Shown here piece after piece: positions 53,101-62,163 of a DNA stretch of 64,000 nt. This DNA is from Acidobacteriota bacterium (GTDB taxonomy: Bacteria > Acidobacteriota > Blastocatellia > Pyrinomonadales > Pyrinomonadaceae). Numbering within the stretch: the stretch's first letter is position 1; every line of letters starts with the position of its first letter. The notes beneath the pieces are model-generated. The model was not told where the DNA came from. It saw nothing but the letters and a program-made list of their open reading frames with translations, and did no database searches. Position numbers and translations under genes: made by a program. The DNA is taken from assembly GCA_020199835.1 (NCBI GenBank), contig JAIVJV010000003.1, forward strand, positions 173,465-237,464, written 5' to 3'.

Positions 53101-54496
53101 CAGCCTCGAAACCGTTGTTTACAACACAAACATGATGATCCTTCCGGTAAGCGCTTCGGCGCTCGGTTTGACCACTGCGAATGCGAAATTCAACTATCGT
53201 GTCACAACGACGAGTCGTGGGTTTGGTGGCCTCATCGATACTGCTGCAACGCGCACGTATGATGCGGCCAACCCCGGCTTCGACGTGACTGGTGGCTTCA
53301 TTGGTCTACCGGTGTACGCTGACCTCAATGGCGGATCCATTCCCGTCAACTATAACAAGGCGAATTTCCTGGCAAACGGTTCTGTTGGCCTGCTGTTGTT
53401 GCACCATAACAATGGAGCCGGCTTACACGACCAGATTCTAAATGCGGTGGATCCAACCGCGACTACAGTCACGGTCGATGCCGCGTCAGGTGTCTACAGC
53501 GATCCAACTACGTTGAGGGCAACTGTCAGCCCGGCGACTTATCTCGATCAGACCATCTCCGGTAACGTGCAGTTCTCGGTGGATGGTAATCCGGTGGGTT
53601 CTCCGGTGGCGGTTAATTCGAGTGGGGTTGCGACAACGTCTTACACCGTAAACATACCCGCTGGACCACACACGATCACGGCCGCGTTCACCAGCACTAA
53701 CTCAGCGTTCCTGAATAGCAGCAATACGGGCACGCTCACCGTCGCGAGAGAAGATGCTACGGTCAGCCCGTCCGCGTCTAATGCGTTCGCGGTTAAGGTC
53801 AACTCAGCCGGCGGCACAGGCGGACCAATTCCGCTCTGCTTCGAGATGAATGAAGTAAGCGATGGCAGTCCCGGAGACACTACTAACATTACAAGTGTCA
53901 CCGTGAATGTCATTCCGATTGGTACTGGTTCGGCTGTTTCGGCGGGTACTGCGGTGTTGAGTGGTGGCGGCGTGGGCGCAACGCGCACCGCGTGTGTGAC
54001 TCTGAACAATGTTCCCGTGAACGTCTACGATGTTTCTCTGACAATCAACGGGAACTTCTATCAGGGCACCGGCAACACCGTACTCGTGGTCTACGATCCG
54101 TCGCTTGGGTTCGTGGCGGGTGGCGGCCAGCTTATTCACAACGGCTTCAAAGCGAGCGTCGGTGTGAATATCAAGTACCTGAAGAACGGCAACGCTCAAG
54201 GGTCGCTGCTCTTCATCGAGCACAGACCAACCGGCAACGTCGTAGTTAAGAGCAACGCAGTCACGTCGATGGCGATCGTTGGGAATGAGGCTATACCAAC
54301 CGGCAAGGCCACAGTCAACGGCATCGGTAATCACAGCTTCATCGCGCGCGTTATCGACAATGGTGAACTGGGAACGACAGATCGGTTTGGACTGCGGGTG
54401 ACGAGCCCCACCGGCACAATCCTCGTCGATCTGACGTTTGATCCAATTCAGTTGTCTGGTGGCAATTTCTCGGTGCCGAAGCTGACCGGGAAGTAG
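50165..54496 (+). CDS. Giant secreted subtilisin-family serine protease with PA and Ig-like domains
   Basis: 1443 residues. Signal peptide (IQTLALLLVVGLLTLFIIQPGTVSRAQ). Propeptide-like I9 region (about 60-160; FNVMIELVDLP, VKAVHALPIHTIE). Peptidase S8 triad: Asp202 in AVIDTGVDY, His268 in GHGSHVAGT and Ser615 in SGTSMASPHVAG. A PA domain is inserted before the serine (about 480-590; LALVDRGGGCGFTFKVKNAQDAGATGVIVAN). A long C-terminus follows: Fn/Ig-like beta domains and an Ig-3-type repeat (TTVTVDAASGVYSDPTTL, VQFSVDGNPVG, HTITAAFTS). It degrades extracellular protein. It ends 17 bp before a strong hairpin. A (TG)n run lies in the leader DNA near 50077. Confidence 0.95.
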   Translation: MSRSVPIQTLALLLVVGLLTLFIIQPGTVSRAQTSEFDRTQYANDKPLGELEGRPDELPETGEFNVMIELVDLPTTRVYAQALGNQSDRAANPQQRAAAQGAARAQMVRIRGAQQRVLAHLGNFGQSARVLYRVQAAYNGIAARIDARVLPQLRVHADVKAVHALPIHTIENSTSVPFIKAASAWAASSGNAGDGIRIAVIDTGVDYLHAHFGGPGTAAAYAANNRAILEPGTFPTAKVVGGMDFAGDAYTGANIPVPDPDPLDCNGHGSHVAGTATGLGVNADGTTFAGPYDGSTSFSSFSIGPGVAPRAQLYGLKVFGCAGSTGLTTQAINWAVDPNGDGDPSDHVDVINMSLGSNFGHANDASANASSNASLAGVIVVTSAGNAGDTHYIVGSPATSPRAISVANILDFGLQQATLAVASPAAIAGNKAALPAAFNPLITTPTNITGSIKLANDGSTALFPGSPVGTVGTTTDGCQPFAPGFFTGLLALVDRGGGCGFTFKVKNAQDAGATGVIVANNAAGTISMGGADPTITIMSLSITQADGNAIKAQLGGGVNATLRFTHLGDTVSGSTSRGSRRADNGVKPDIAAPGTNISSTGFSTGNLSSTISGTSMASPHVAGAMALLRQLHPTWSVEELKALVMNTANHDLFTGSHGTGSKFGIQRTGAGRIDLQDASNAEVIAFSDDASGGVSVSFGAPEVVGTASLTRTVRVANKGSVDVSYDLNYAALSDVPGVTYTFPDGPSITVPAGGSTTFTVELTANAAAMKHVRDATMAAIQGANPRYYMSEESGYVTLTPASGTSLRLPLYAAPRPASNMTTDHNYVLFTGPTGSTNVGLTGQHVNTGGAFPVDVLSLVSAFEAQTISPATIPATSIASNADLKSVGVTSDFKATNSVSAGTKIFFGIAMHGKWTTPSDVQVNIFIDRDRNGTDDFQIINTAPADAQGNLFDVFVSARRAAPFVGGFTLDSFLNNVAPSSLETVVYNTNMMILPVSASALGLTTANAKFNYRVTTTSRGFGGLIDTAATRTYDAANPGFDVTGGFIGLPVYADLNGGSIPVNYNKANFLANGSVGLLLLHHNNGAGLHDQILNAVDPTATTVTVDAASGVYSDPTTLRATVSPATYLDQTISGNVQFSVDGNPVGSPVAVNSSGVATTSYTVNIPAGPHTITAAFTSTNSAFLNSSNTGTLTVAREDATVSPSASNAFAVKVNSAGGTGGPIPLCFEMNEVSDGSPGDTTNITSVTVNVIPIGTGSAVSAGTAVLSGGGVGATRTACVTLNNVPVNVYDVSLTINGNFYQGTGNTVLVVYDPSLGFVAGGGQLIHNGFKASVGVNIKYLKNGNAQGSLLFIEHRPTGNVVVKSNAVTSMAIVGNEAIPTGKATVNGIGNHSFIARVIDNGELGTTDRFGLRVTSPTGTILVDLTFDPIQLSGGNFSVPKLTGK

Positions 54497-54513
54497 CACG
54501 GTCTCACGTTTGA

Positions 54514-54548
54514 AACACGAATGGCGGCCGATGGCCGCCATTCGTGTT
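54514..54548. terminator. Perfect GC-rich hairpin after the subtilase gene
   Basis: Sixteen perfectly paired bases, AACACGAATGGCGGCC (54514-54529) with GGCCGCCATTCGTGTT (54533-54548), and a 3-base loop. It starts 17 bases after the protease stop. No T run follows, so termination is inferred from strength and place. Confidence 0.7.
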
Positions 54549-54705
54549 CGTGCGCGCGTCAACGATTTCACAGTTGCACAGTTCAGTACGTGAATAAGCT
54601 CGCAACTCGTTAGGCGACTGTGATAGAGTCTGCCCTACCTTAGTCCCCTTGGATTTACATCGCCCCCTCGCATAATCAATGCCTCGCCCCGTTTGAAGGT
54701 GTTCT

Positions 54706-55473
54706 ATGAAAAGGCAGTTTGTATTACTACTCTGCGTAGGCGCATTTCTCACAACTAGTTTAGTTGCTATGTTTCCCGGCCGTGGACAAGTTACCGCTCC
54801 GCCTAAATACACTCGTCCGGAAATTGATTTCAACAACTTCCCGATCGTCGAGCCGACAGCTTCGTTCCCGTCTGATGAGTCGGCGAAAGCAATACGTGCT
54901 CGAAAATCGAAAAAGTACAATAACAAATCCGTTGCTGAGATTTCTGAAGCGTCGAACGTGACGTTCCTCGTTAATGAAGCTTTAAGTAGTCTCTCTGCTT
55001 TGCCTGTCGACAAGAGTTCAGTTGTCCTCATAGGCGAAATTGCAGATGCGAAAGCTTACCTGTCAGAAGATAAAACAGCAGTCTATTCTGAATTTGACGT
55101 TCGAATACAAGCTGTCTTAAAGAACACTACGAGTCGTTCCTTAAGCGCTGGTAAATCAGTGTCCGTCGAACGTTTTGGTGGTCGTGTCCGCTTACCCTCT
55201 GGCAAGCTCTTTATTGCAGGCGTTGATAACCAGGATATGCCGCGGGTTGGAGGCAGATACCTCCTTTTCCTCACGAATGACTTCATCAATGCCAACCATA
55301 GTGATGAAGACTTCAATATTCTTATGGGATACGAATTGAAAGCTGGAAAAGTATTTCCCCTCGATAGGACTTCCTCCAAGCATCCGATCGCAGTCTATAA
55401 CGAAAAGGACGAATCGACTCTGTTAACGGATCTGTCGTCGCTGCTGGGCGCCTCCGCGCACTTACCGCATTGA
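54706..55473 (+). CDS. Exported protein of unknown function
   Basis: 255 residues with signal peptide (FVLLLCVGAFLTTSLVAMFPGRG) and GAAGG ribosome site. The mature protein contains a charged helical stretch (SDESAKAIRARKSKKYNNKSVAEIS) and a beta-rich region reminiscent of OB-like or pilus-assembly domains (VVLIGEIADAKAYLSEDKTAVYSEFDVRIQAVLKN, VSVERFGGRVRLPSGKLF, GRYLLFLTND). I recognise no family. It is followed after 9 bp by the metalloprotease gene, so the pair is an operon; it might be an inhibitor or partner, which is speculation. Confidence 0.72.
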   Translation: MKRQFVLLLCVGAFLTTSLVAMFPGRGQVTAPPKYTRPEIDFNNFPIVEPTASFPSDESAKAIRARKSKKYNNKSVAEISEASNVTFLVNEALSSLSALPVDKSSVVLIGEIADAKAYLSEDKTAVYSEFDVRIQAVLKNTTSRSLSAGKSVSVERFGGRVRLPSGKLFIAGVDNQDMPRVGGRYLLFLTNDFINANHSDEDFNILMGYELKAGKVFPLDRTSSKHPIAVYNEKDESTLLTDLSSLLGASAHLPH

Positions 55474-55482
55474 GGTTACGCC

Positions 55483-56829
55483 GTGAGAAAACACCAAACG
55501 CTGCCGCTGGCAGCGTTGTTCCTTACACCAATACTCTTTTATTTTTTCCTTGAACTACGTACCGAGGCGCAAACGTGCTGTACGCCGCCACCTCGACCAG
55601 CTGCGGTCCCACGATATCCTCAAAACACGAATGTAACCGTGTACATCGATACCAGAGGCCTTAACACTCCGTCGGGTTTTAGCGATTTGGAAAAGCAAGC
55701 CATCAAGGCTGGTATTGAGAGTTGGAACAACCAACCCAATAATTCAGGAGTGACTTTCACGGTTGTAGATTCCACTAATCCACCGACCGTACCCGCGCAA
55801 GCACATGTTGCGGTGGTGCAGTACGTCAACCAACAGAATCCTTCCGCTGTAGCAGCTACGCAAACTTTTTCGTCTGGCGCATACGTTTCTAATCAAATAA
55901 CTTTCTATCAAAACATCAGAAATGTTTTCAATATTCCGCAGAATCAGCCACCCTTTGTGCGCTCGGTGGCGCGACACGAAGGGGGCCATACTGTCGGTCT
56001 CGGTAACGCAGACGACTGTCCTCCGGGAACCACGATAATGAGACTCGGGTCCGGCGGCGGCGAACAATTTATTACGACCTGTGACAATGATGCAGTGCGT
56101 AGTCAAAACTCCGTATATCCAAGTCCGACACCAACCGCGACGCCACCGTCATCGTGTCCTGACGTTTGTTCGAACCCACAAGCATATCCCCCCGCGACCT
56201 GCTTTGGTCCTGTTGATTTGTGCCAGTATGACAGCGGTTGCGAAACCGGCCTGGAGGCAAATGGCCGATGTTGTTGCTCGGCTAACACGCCGATCATCCT
56301 TGATATTTTGGGGAACGGTTTTAATCTCACCAGTTTTGAGGACGGAGTTGATTTCGATATACGCGCACTCGGTGTCATATCACGCATTTCGTGGACATCG
56401 GCTAACTCTGACGATGCATTCCTCGCGCTCGATCGAAATGGAAACGGAATGATCGATGACGGCTCGGAGTTATTCGGAAACGTTACTCCTCAATCACACC
56501 CGCCTGCGGGAACTGCTCGCAATGGGTTCTTCGCGCTGGCCGAATACGACAAACCTGAAAATGGTGGAGACGCGAACGGTAAGATCGACGAGCGCGATGC
56601 GGTGTATTCGTCATTGCATCTGTGGCGGGATCTGAATCACAACGGGGTTTCCGAGCCGGGTGAATTGAGTCGTTTGAGCGATTGGCGCGTGGAGGCTGTG
56701 TCGCTTGCCTTCAAGGAATCAAGGCGCCGTGATGAGTGGGGCAATGGTTTTAGATATCGTGCTCACGTCTATGGAGGTAATCTTGGGCGCTGGGCATACG
56801 ATATTGTGCTTCAATCCAATCCCAAATAG
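55483..56829 (+). CDS. Secreted matrixin-like zinc metalloprotease with EF-hand-like C-terminus
   Basis: 448 residues from a GTG start, 9 bp after the previous stop. Signal peptide (LPLAALFLTPILFYFFLELRTEAQ). The protease region has SDLEKQAIKAGIESWNNQ and the zinc site HEGGHTVGLGNADD (His165, Glu166, His169), followed by TTIMRLGSGG as Met-turn candidate. The third metzincin ligand position holds Asn instead of His or Asp. A Thr/Pro linker and Cys-rich segment (CSNPQAYPPATC, CETGLEANGRCCCSA) lead to a C-terminal domain with calcium loops DRNGNGMIDDGSELFG, GDANGKIDERDAV and DLNHNGVSEPGEL. Convergent with the giant minus-strand gene. Confidence 0.8.
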   Translation: MRKHQTLPLAALFLTPILFYFFLELRTEAQTCCTPPPRPAAVPRYPQNTNVTVYIDTRGLNTPSGFSDLEKQAIKAGIESWNNQPNNSGVTFTVVDSTNPPTVPAQAHVAVVQYVNQQNPSAVAATQTFSSGAYVSNQITFYQNIRNVFNIPQNQPPFVRSVARHEGGHTVGLGNADDCPPGTTIMRLGSGGGEQFITTCDNDAVRSQNSVYPSPTPTATPPSSCPDVCSNPQAYPPATCFGPVDLCQYDSGCETGLEANGRCCCSANTPIILDILGNGFNLTSFEDGVDFDIRALGVISRISWTSANSDDAFLALDRNGNGMIDDGSELFGNVTPQSHPPAGTARNGFFALAEYDKPENGGDANGKIDERDAVYSSLHLWRDLNHNGVSEPGELSRLSDWRVEAVSLAFKESRRRDEWGNGFRYRAHVYGGNLGRWAYDIVLQSNPK

Positions 56830-56914
56830 GTAAACGGAATCGAAACGCCAACAACAGAACAGTCGCGTGGAGCTTAGTGCTCGACGCCGGCGCTGCACTT
56901 CGTCCCGAAAACCT

Positions 56915-59900
56915 CTACGAAGAAATTCTAAATGTGCCGATATTCGTCGTTTTTGAGTGGGCCACACTCGCCACCGTGCAGGTACCGGGTGCCAGGACAT
57001 TCGGTAGTCGGAATATCACCTGCGTGAACTCGCTATCGCGCAGCGGGCGCACATCTTCGGCAGCTAGGTTGAAGAATTGACCATTGCTGGCCTGCAAATT
57101 CACACGTACCGCTCCCGGCAGCTCTCCAGGATTCAACTGCAAGTTCTGAGCAAAGAGCATCACCCGCGTATTCTCGTTAACTCCAGGCGTATACCACTCT
57201 GGCATAAAGAGGCTGAAAGGATCTCTATGTGCGAGAACCGCCTCTATAGCTGCCGCCTGGTTCGGATTTGGCCCGGAGTCCTCTAGAAGCAGACCAAGCA
57301 CGTCGTCATCGACGATCGTACCGAATCCCTGATTACCGATCACAGTTGCGCCGGAAGCGTTCGATAGAGTAAGGCGAAAGATCTCATTCGCTTCGGCACT
57401 CGTGTCGCCGCAAATCGTTACGGGGACCGCAAACGCCGTGGTTCCTGTTGGGAATGAAAATGTACCGGACGTGCCCACGTAATCGATGCCATCACCATTG
57501 CCGCACTTCGCGCCGCCGAACGCCCCGAAGTTCGTCGTGGCGAAGTTTACGCTGACCGCCCGGCCGGTAGCTGCCGAAAGATTGATGGTGAACAGCGCTT
57601 CTGCCGTGCTGCCTGTATTGCCTTCAGCGACTGTCGGGCCAGTTACTAGCAGAGTTGGAATTGTGCTCCGGTCCTGAAGAGTGACCTGCAACGTGTTAGG
57701 CGCTCCCAAAGACTCAAGCCCTGGTGTATTGCTCAACACAACCTTAAAGGTTTCATCAACTTCTGTTGTTGCGTCGTCGAGAATCGGAATTTGTATAGTC
57801 TTGCTTGTTTCACCTGTCCCGAAACTCAACGTGCCTGAGGTGGAAGTATAGTCCTGACCTGCGATGGCCGTTCCATTGGCGGTTGCGTAGTCAACGGTAA
57901 GACTACCTGCGGCGCCGCCGGTGCGCAGAACCGTTACTGGAAGCATACCAACATCTTCGATGGCCGTAATTGAACTGATGCTGAATTGCAGGCTGCCGAC
58001 AGCACTCGTCGCATCGGCTGCCGAAAACTCTGATGTGTTTCCATTCGGATCAGTCGCTGTTGCCGTGATGACTCGGCCCGCGGCCAAACCAATCGGGAAC
58101 GTCACATTGATGCTGGCATCGCCGTTGCCATCGGTGTTTACGGCAGTCGTACCAACGAACTGGGCTCCTTCCCCATTGCCTGAAGAATCGACACTCGCAT
58201 TCGAATAGAAGTCGATCTGAAAAGTCGTTGACGGTATCGACTTCAAACTTCCCTGAATCGTCGTACTGTTGCTCGTCGACATCACGCCCGCTACCACCGG
58301 AAAGTTTTGCAGGTGGTTTGGACCAGTGTCGCTATCGTTGCCGTCATTCGCCGTGACTCCGTTTATTCCCAAATCGATTCCCAAACCGTTGTTTGAAAAA
58401 ATGGAATTGCCGCGAATGGAATTGGCGGTGCCGGTGCCGGCGGAGATCGTCAGTCCTGGACCACCGTTGAAAGCAATTTTGTTGCCTGCTCCACTCTGCG
58501 TGCCTCCGATCGTGTTACCGACGGCGTCAGTGATCGCAATACCTTGCTCAGTATTTGGTAACGGTCCAGTTCCAGCTGCGTTTAGTCCGATATAGTTTCC
58601 CTGAATGACATTACCGGCTGTGCCCGAAAAGGAACCGCCGAGTCGAATGCCGACCGCATTTCCTGAAATGACGTTTCGCGCGCCTTCCACAAGACCACCG
58701 ATCACGTGGTTGTTGCTGACGATATTGATACCCGCGGTTGATGATGCACCGAGGGCGCGAGTGCCCGTGACGTCAGTACCGATGTAATTACCCCGCACAA
58801 TGGCTGCTGAGCCTAAGCTGTTGGAACCCAGGACCACGTTTCCAAAATTGCCGTTTGCAGAGATGATGTTTCGCGCCTCCGGCACAGTGCCGCCGATCAA
58901 GGCATTGTCGCCGGCCCCCACACCATTGCCGATGTTACCCAGAGCCACAGTGCCGGTAATATCTGTTCCGATGTAATTGCCCTGTAATTTACTTCCGGCT
59001 CCGCGGATCAAGACACCGTCACTGTTATTGCCTGATATGACATTTCTTGCTCCTGGTGTGAGGCCGCCGATCAGCGTGTTCAGACCCAGAGCCTGGATAC
59101 CAAGGGAGTTAGGCACTTTGCCTGTGCCGGCAACGTCTGTTCCGATCAGATTACCTTGAATCGTGGTAGCGGTGCCGCCAGTCGAAATTGCGGTTGAATT
59201 TCCCGAAATCAGATTGCCTGCTCCAGGCGCAGTGCCGCCGATGACATTGTCGGTAAACTCCGGAATGAAGATCGCTACGCCGGTGTTGTTGGGAACGGCT
59301 GCGGTTCCTGCTGCATTCGTTCCGATAAAGTTTCCTTGCACAACGTTCGCGCTTCCGGAGAGCTCAATACCGGTGGAGTTTCCGGAGATCACGTTGCGCG
59401 CGGCGCTCGTGGCGCCTCCGATCACATTGTTTGATGAGTTGCTAAGCCGAATTCCGCGACGAGTTGCCCGAGTAGTCGTTCCGTCCGCAGCGATGCCGAT
59501 ATAGTTCGCCTGGATCACATTGTTGTCGCAGGCATTCAGCCAGATGCCGTTAGCATTGTCGAAAAAACCATTCCCGAAATTGCCAATCGCTAACCCACGC
59601 ACTGTGCTGCCGCCGGCCTTGATGACGAGGCCGTTTCCACCGCTGGCAATCGCTGATCCATTAAGTTCGATAAGCGGCGCGCCTGCGTATCCGGGTTGAG
59701 TGGTTCCGTCAATAATCACGCGGTCAGTGATGTCAGGCAATGAAATCACCAGATTGATCGTCTTCACTCCTGGTCCCGGAATGTTGAACGTGATCGTATC
59801 GGTTCCTGGGGTCGCATTCGCGCTTATGATCGCATCACGCAGCGATCCGTTACCGTGATTGTTGGCGTTCGTCACCACAAAACTCTGCCGTGTAGCGGCG

Positions 59901-60745
59901 AAATTCGCGGTTTGGTTAACGTTCAGGCCATTGAACGTTTGGCTCGGTGGATTGAAGTTGAAACCAACACTCGACGCAGTTACCGTGTAATTACCGGCGA
60001 TGATGAGTTCGAATGAATAGTTGCCGTTACTATCGCTGGTCCTTAGCCCAGACTGAGAGCCACTCAGCGTTACAGTAACCCCAGATAATGGGACGCCATT
60101 TTCCGTTATCTGGCCGCTAATGGTGTGGAACGGCGAATCACTGGTAATGGCGCTAAAGTCTAAAACCCGATCGCTATTGAGATTGTTGAAAGTCTGGCTC
60201 GCCGGCGTCATGGTGAAATGAGGCTTGGCCGCGCTTACCGTATAATTTCCGCCTTCACGCAATCTTGAGAACTGGTAAGAGCCGTCACTCTCAGTAAAGA
60301 CGCTCGTAAGAGATGTACCGTTGTTCAAGACAACTTCTGCCCCGCCCAGCGGAGAGCCGGGCGCGCCGTTATTCAAAACACGACCACTGATGAGGTACGA
60401 ATTTCCCAGCTTGGAGATGAAGGCATCATTCGAACCGCGGTTAAAAGGCTGATAGGACTCAGGAGTGACGGGGAATGCGACCGAACCAGTCGTTCCCGTG
60501 ACGTAAGCATTGGCCGATGAGTCTACAGCGATGCCAAAAGCTTGAGTGTCAGGGAAAAAAGCAGTCTGAAAAAGGGGATGACCGCCGATGAAGGTTGAAT
60601 AGACCAAGGCACTGCCCGCCGGATTTATCTTAGTGACAAACGCGTCGGAACCACCCGGCGCAGTTGACGCAAGATGCAACGTTGAAGGGTTATGGGGGTC
60701 AATCACAAGCGCCACGGCCTGGGGCGTGTTGAGTCCCTTGTTCAC
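56915..60745 (-). CDS. Giant secreted SBBP/beta-helix/Calx-beta protein, C-terminal part after a frameshift
   Basis: 1276 codons open from GTG 60745, but this is not the true start. The frame upstream still reads LQGLFKSTDNGQTWIPVNKGLN, a BNR blade continuing the gene at 60742-62163 in another frame. Domains in order: SBBP repeats (FVTKINPAGSALVYSTFIGG), two carboxypeptidase-regulatory beta domains (about 115-285), right-handed parallel beta-helix repeats with N-V-I-Q-G-N-Y-I-G-T and A-R-N-V-I-S-G-N units (about 290-790), two Calx-beta domains (about 890-1130; VDYATANGTAIAGQDYTSTSG), and a C-terminal jelly-like domain. Likely surface-exposed. Function unknown, possibly adhesion. Confidence 0.85.
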   Translation of the reverse strand: MNKGLNTPQAVALVIDPHNPSTLHLASTAPGGSDAFVTKINPAGSALVYSTFIGGHPLFQTAFFPDTQAFGIAVDSSANAYVTGTTGSVAFPVTPESYQPFNRGSNDAFISKLGNSYLISGRVLNNGAPGSPLGGAEVVLNNGTSLTSVFTESDGSYQFSRLREGGNYTVSAAKPHFTMTPASQTFNNLNSDRVLDFSAITSDSPFHTISGQITENGVPLSGVTVTLSGSQSGLRTSDSNGNYSFELIIAGNYTVTASSVGFNFNPPSQTFNGLNVNQTANFAATRQSFVVTNANNHGNGSLRDAIISANATPGTDTITFNIPGPGVKTINLVISLPDITDRVIIDGTTQPGYAGAPLIELNGSAIASGGNGLVIKAGGSTVRGLAIGNFGNGFFDNANGIWLNACDNNVIQANYIGIAADGTTTRATRRGIRLSNSSNNVIGGATSAARNVISGNSTGIELSGSANVVQGNFIGTNAAGTAAVPNNTGVAIFIPEFTDNVIGGTAPGAGNLISGNSTAISTGGTATTIQGNLIGTDVAGTGKVPNSLGIQALGLNTLIGGLTPGARNVISGNNSDGVLIRGAGSKLQGNYIGTDITGTVALGNIGNGVGAGDNALIGGTVPEARNIISANGNFGNVVLGSNSLGSAAIVRGNYIGTDVTGTRALGASSTAGINIVSNNHVIGGLVEGARNVISGNAVGIRLGGSFSGTAGNVIQGNYIGLNAAGTGPLPNTEQGIAITDAVGNTIGGTQSGAGNKIAFNGGPGLTISAGTGTANSIRGNSIFSNNGLGIDLGINGVTANDGNDSDTGPNHLQNFPVVAGVMSTSNSTTIQGSLKSIPSTTFQIDFYSNASVDSSGNGEGAQFVGTTAVNTDGNGDASINVTFPIGLAAGRVITATATDPNGNTSEFSAADATSAVGSLQFSISSITAIEDVGMLPVTVLRTGGAAGSLTVDYATANGTAIAGQDYTSTSGTLSFGTGETSKTIQIPILDDATTEVDETFKVVLSNTPGLESLGAPNTLQVTLQDRSTIPTLLVTGPTVAEGNTGSTAEALFTINLSAATGRAVSVNFATTNFGAFGGAKCGNGDGIDYVGTSGTFSFPTGTTAFAVPVTICGDTSAEANEIFRLTLSNASGATVIGNQGFGTIVDDDVLGLLLEDSGPNPNQAAAIEAVLAHRDPFSLFMPEWYTPGVNENTRVMLFAQNLQLNPGELPGAVRVNLQASNGQFFNLAAEDVRPLRDSEFTQVIFRLPNVLAPGTCTVASVAHSKTTNIGTFRISS

Positions 60746-62163
60746 GGGAATCCATGTTTGTCCGTTGTCAGTGCTCTTGAAAAGGCCCTGCAGAGTGAAG
60801 CCAACGGGTCAGTTAACAAATAGGCTGTTGCAGCGTTGACTGGATCGAAAACGACCTTTCCCTTCCGCGAGGGTATCTGGGACCAGTTAGCGCCACTATT
60901 GACACTTCTAAATAACCCCTGATCCGTGCCGGCGTACACTAATCCTGCTGTCAGCGGACTGGCGGCAACAAAGCGTGCGGGTGAACCAGACAACCCAAGA
61001 TTTTGCCACGTCGTTCCGGCGTCAGGGCTTTTGTAAACTGCGCCCAGGCTCGCTGAGTCGGCAACACAGATCGACAAATGGTTCAGCGGGTCGATAACTA
61101 TTGAAGAGGGAACCACAGGCGGTGCACCTGCTATCGGTGCCCAACTGTCTGATCCATTCGTCGTCTTGTAGATGTGAGTTCCGACGACACAACAGAAATT
61201 CACACCGATATAGAGCGTATTCGGTGTAACCGGATCGATGGCAAGACTTAGAAAATCCGTGTGATTTAATCCGCTGCTGCGCAGGTTCCAGGTACTCCCA
61301 CCGTCGGTGCTCTTATACACGCCGCTGCCGGGAAAATTACTAGTGGCTATGTAAAGCGTAGAGGGTGCGGACGGATTGATAACCAGCGCGGTTACGTTTC
61401 GGCTCGTAGGACCGTTATTCATCGCCGACCATGTTCTACCGCCATTCGTGGTCTTGAAAACGCCCGCACCCGAGCCGGCATAAATTGTTCCAGGCTCTGT
61501 TGGATGGATTGCCAAAGCCGTAACCGAGCTCCCTCCGAAATTGCTCGACACAGTGCCACCGAAACCGTAATTGTCGTTGGTCCAACTCGCGGCGCCATCA
61601 ATGCTTTTGTACATTGGGCTCCTGGTGCGCAGTGCGCCCGCAACGAGTGGGAAATCCCCGGAACCGCTGGCTCCGGTTACGTAGACATTGTTTGCTGAGT
61701 CAATAGCAATGCCGCGACCGGACTCAGCTCCCGTTCCACCCAGGTAAGTAGAGTAAACAAGCGCCGATCCTTGGCTGTTGAGCTTCGTTACAAATACGTC
61801 TACATTCAAACCACCGCCCTTGTTTGCTTGAATCGGATTCACCGTCGGGAAGTTGGTTGAATCAGTAAAGCCGGTAACGTAAGCGTTTCCGGAGGCGTCC
61901 GCCTTAATTCCGAAACCAGTCTCGGCACCGGAGCCACCAAGGTAAGTGGAGTAAGTCAGTGCGCCATCGGCTGTGAGTTTAGTGACGAAAGCATCCGAAC
62001 CGCCGAACTGCTGCCCGGCCTCTGGAATCTTTCGCTCTTCAATTCTTTTTGCAAGTGTAACTGCAACTATTCGAATTATTTCTTCGGCCGCAGCGCAAAT
62101 TGCAGCATCTTTGCCGGAGCTTACTAGTGCCTTTCCGATAGCCGGTATACCCTCTTTCCACAA
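60742..62163 (-). CDS. SBBP/BNR-repeat protein, N-terminal part, broken by a one-base frameshift
   Basis: 473 codons. After about 60 unrelated residues come SBBP repeats (GGSDAFVTKLTADGALTYSTYLGG, VDVFVTKLNSQGSALVYSTYLGG) and six BNR-type blades (MYKSIDGAASW, VFKTTNGGRTW, VYKSTDGGSTW, IYKTTNGSDSW, VYKSPDAGTTW, LFRSVNSGANW). Near 60790-60800 the frame runs into CRAFSRALTTDKHGFP and stops, while a one-base shift reads straight on as GLFKSTDNGQTW into the next open frame. So 56915-62163 is one gene of about 1750 codons with a single-base loss. The N-terminal residues (MWKEGIPAIGKALVSSG) continue the frame of a different, upstream hypothetical protein. Confidence 0.8.
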   Translation of the reverse strand: MWKEGIPAIGKALVSSGKDAAICAAAEEIIRIVAVTLAKRIEERKIPEAGQQFGGSDAFVTKLTADGALTYSTYLGGSGAETGFGIKADASGNAYVTGFTDSTNFPTVNPIQANKGGGLNVDVFVTKLNSQGSALVYSTYLGGTGAESGRGIAIDSANNVYVTGASGSGDFPLVAGALRTRSPMYKSIDGAASWTNDNYGFGGTVSSNFGGSSVTALAIHPTEPGTIYAGSGAGVFKTTNGGRTWSAMNNGPTSRNVTALVINPSAPSTLYIATSNFPGSGVYKSTDGGSTWNLRSSGLNHTDFLSLAIDPVTPNTLYIGVNFCCVVGTHIYKTTNGSDSWAPIAGAPPVVPSSIVIDPLNHLSICVADSASLGAVYKSPDAGTTWQNLGLSGSPARFVAASPLTAGLVYAGTDQGLFRSVNSGANWSQIPSRKGKVVFDPVNAATAYLLTDPLASLCRAFSRALTTDKHGFP

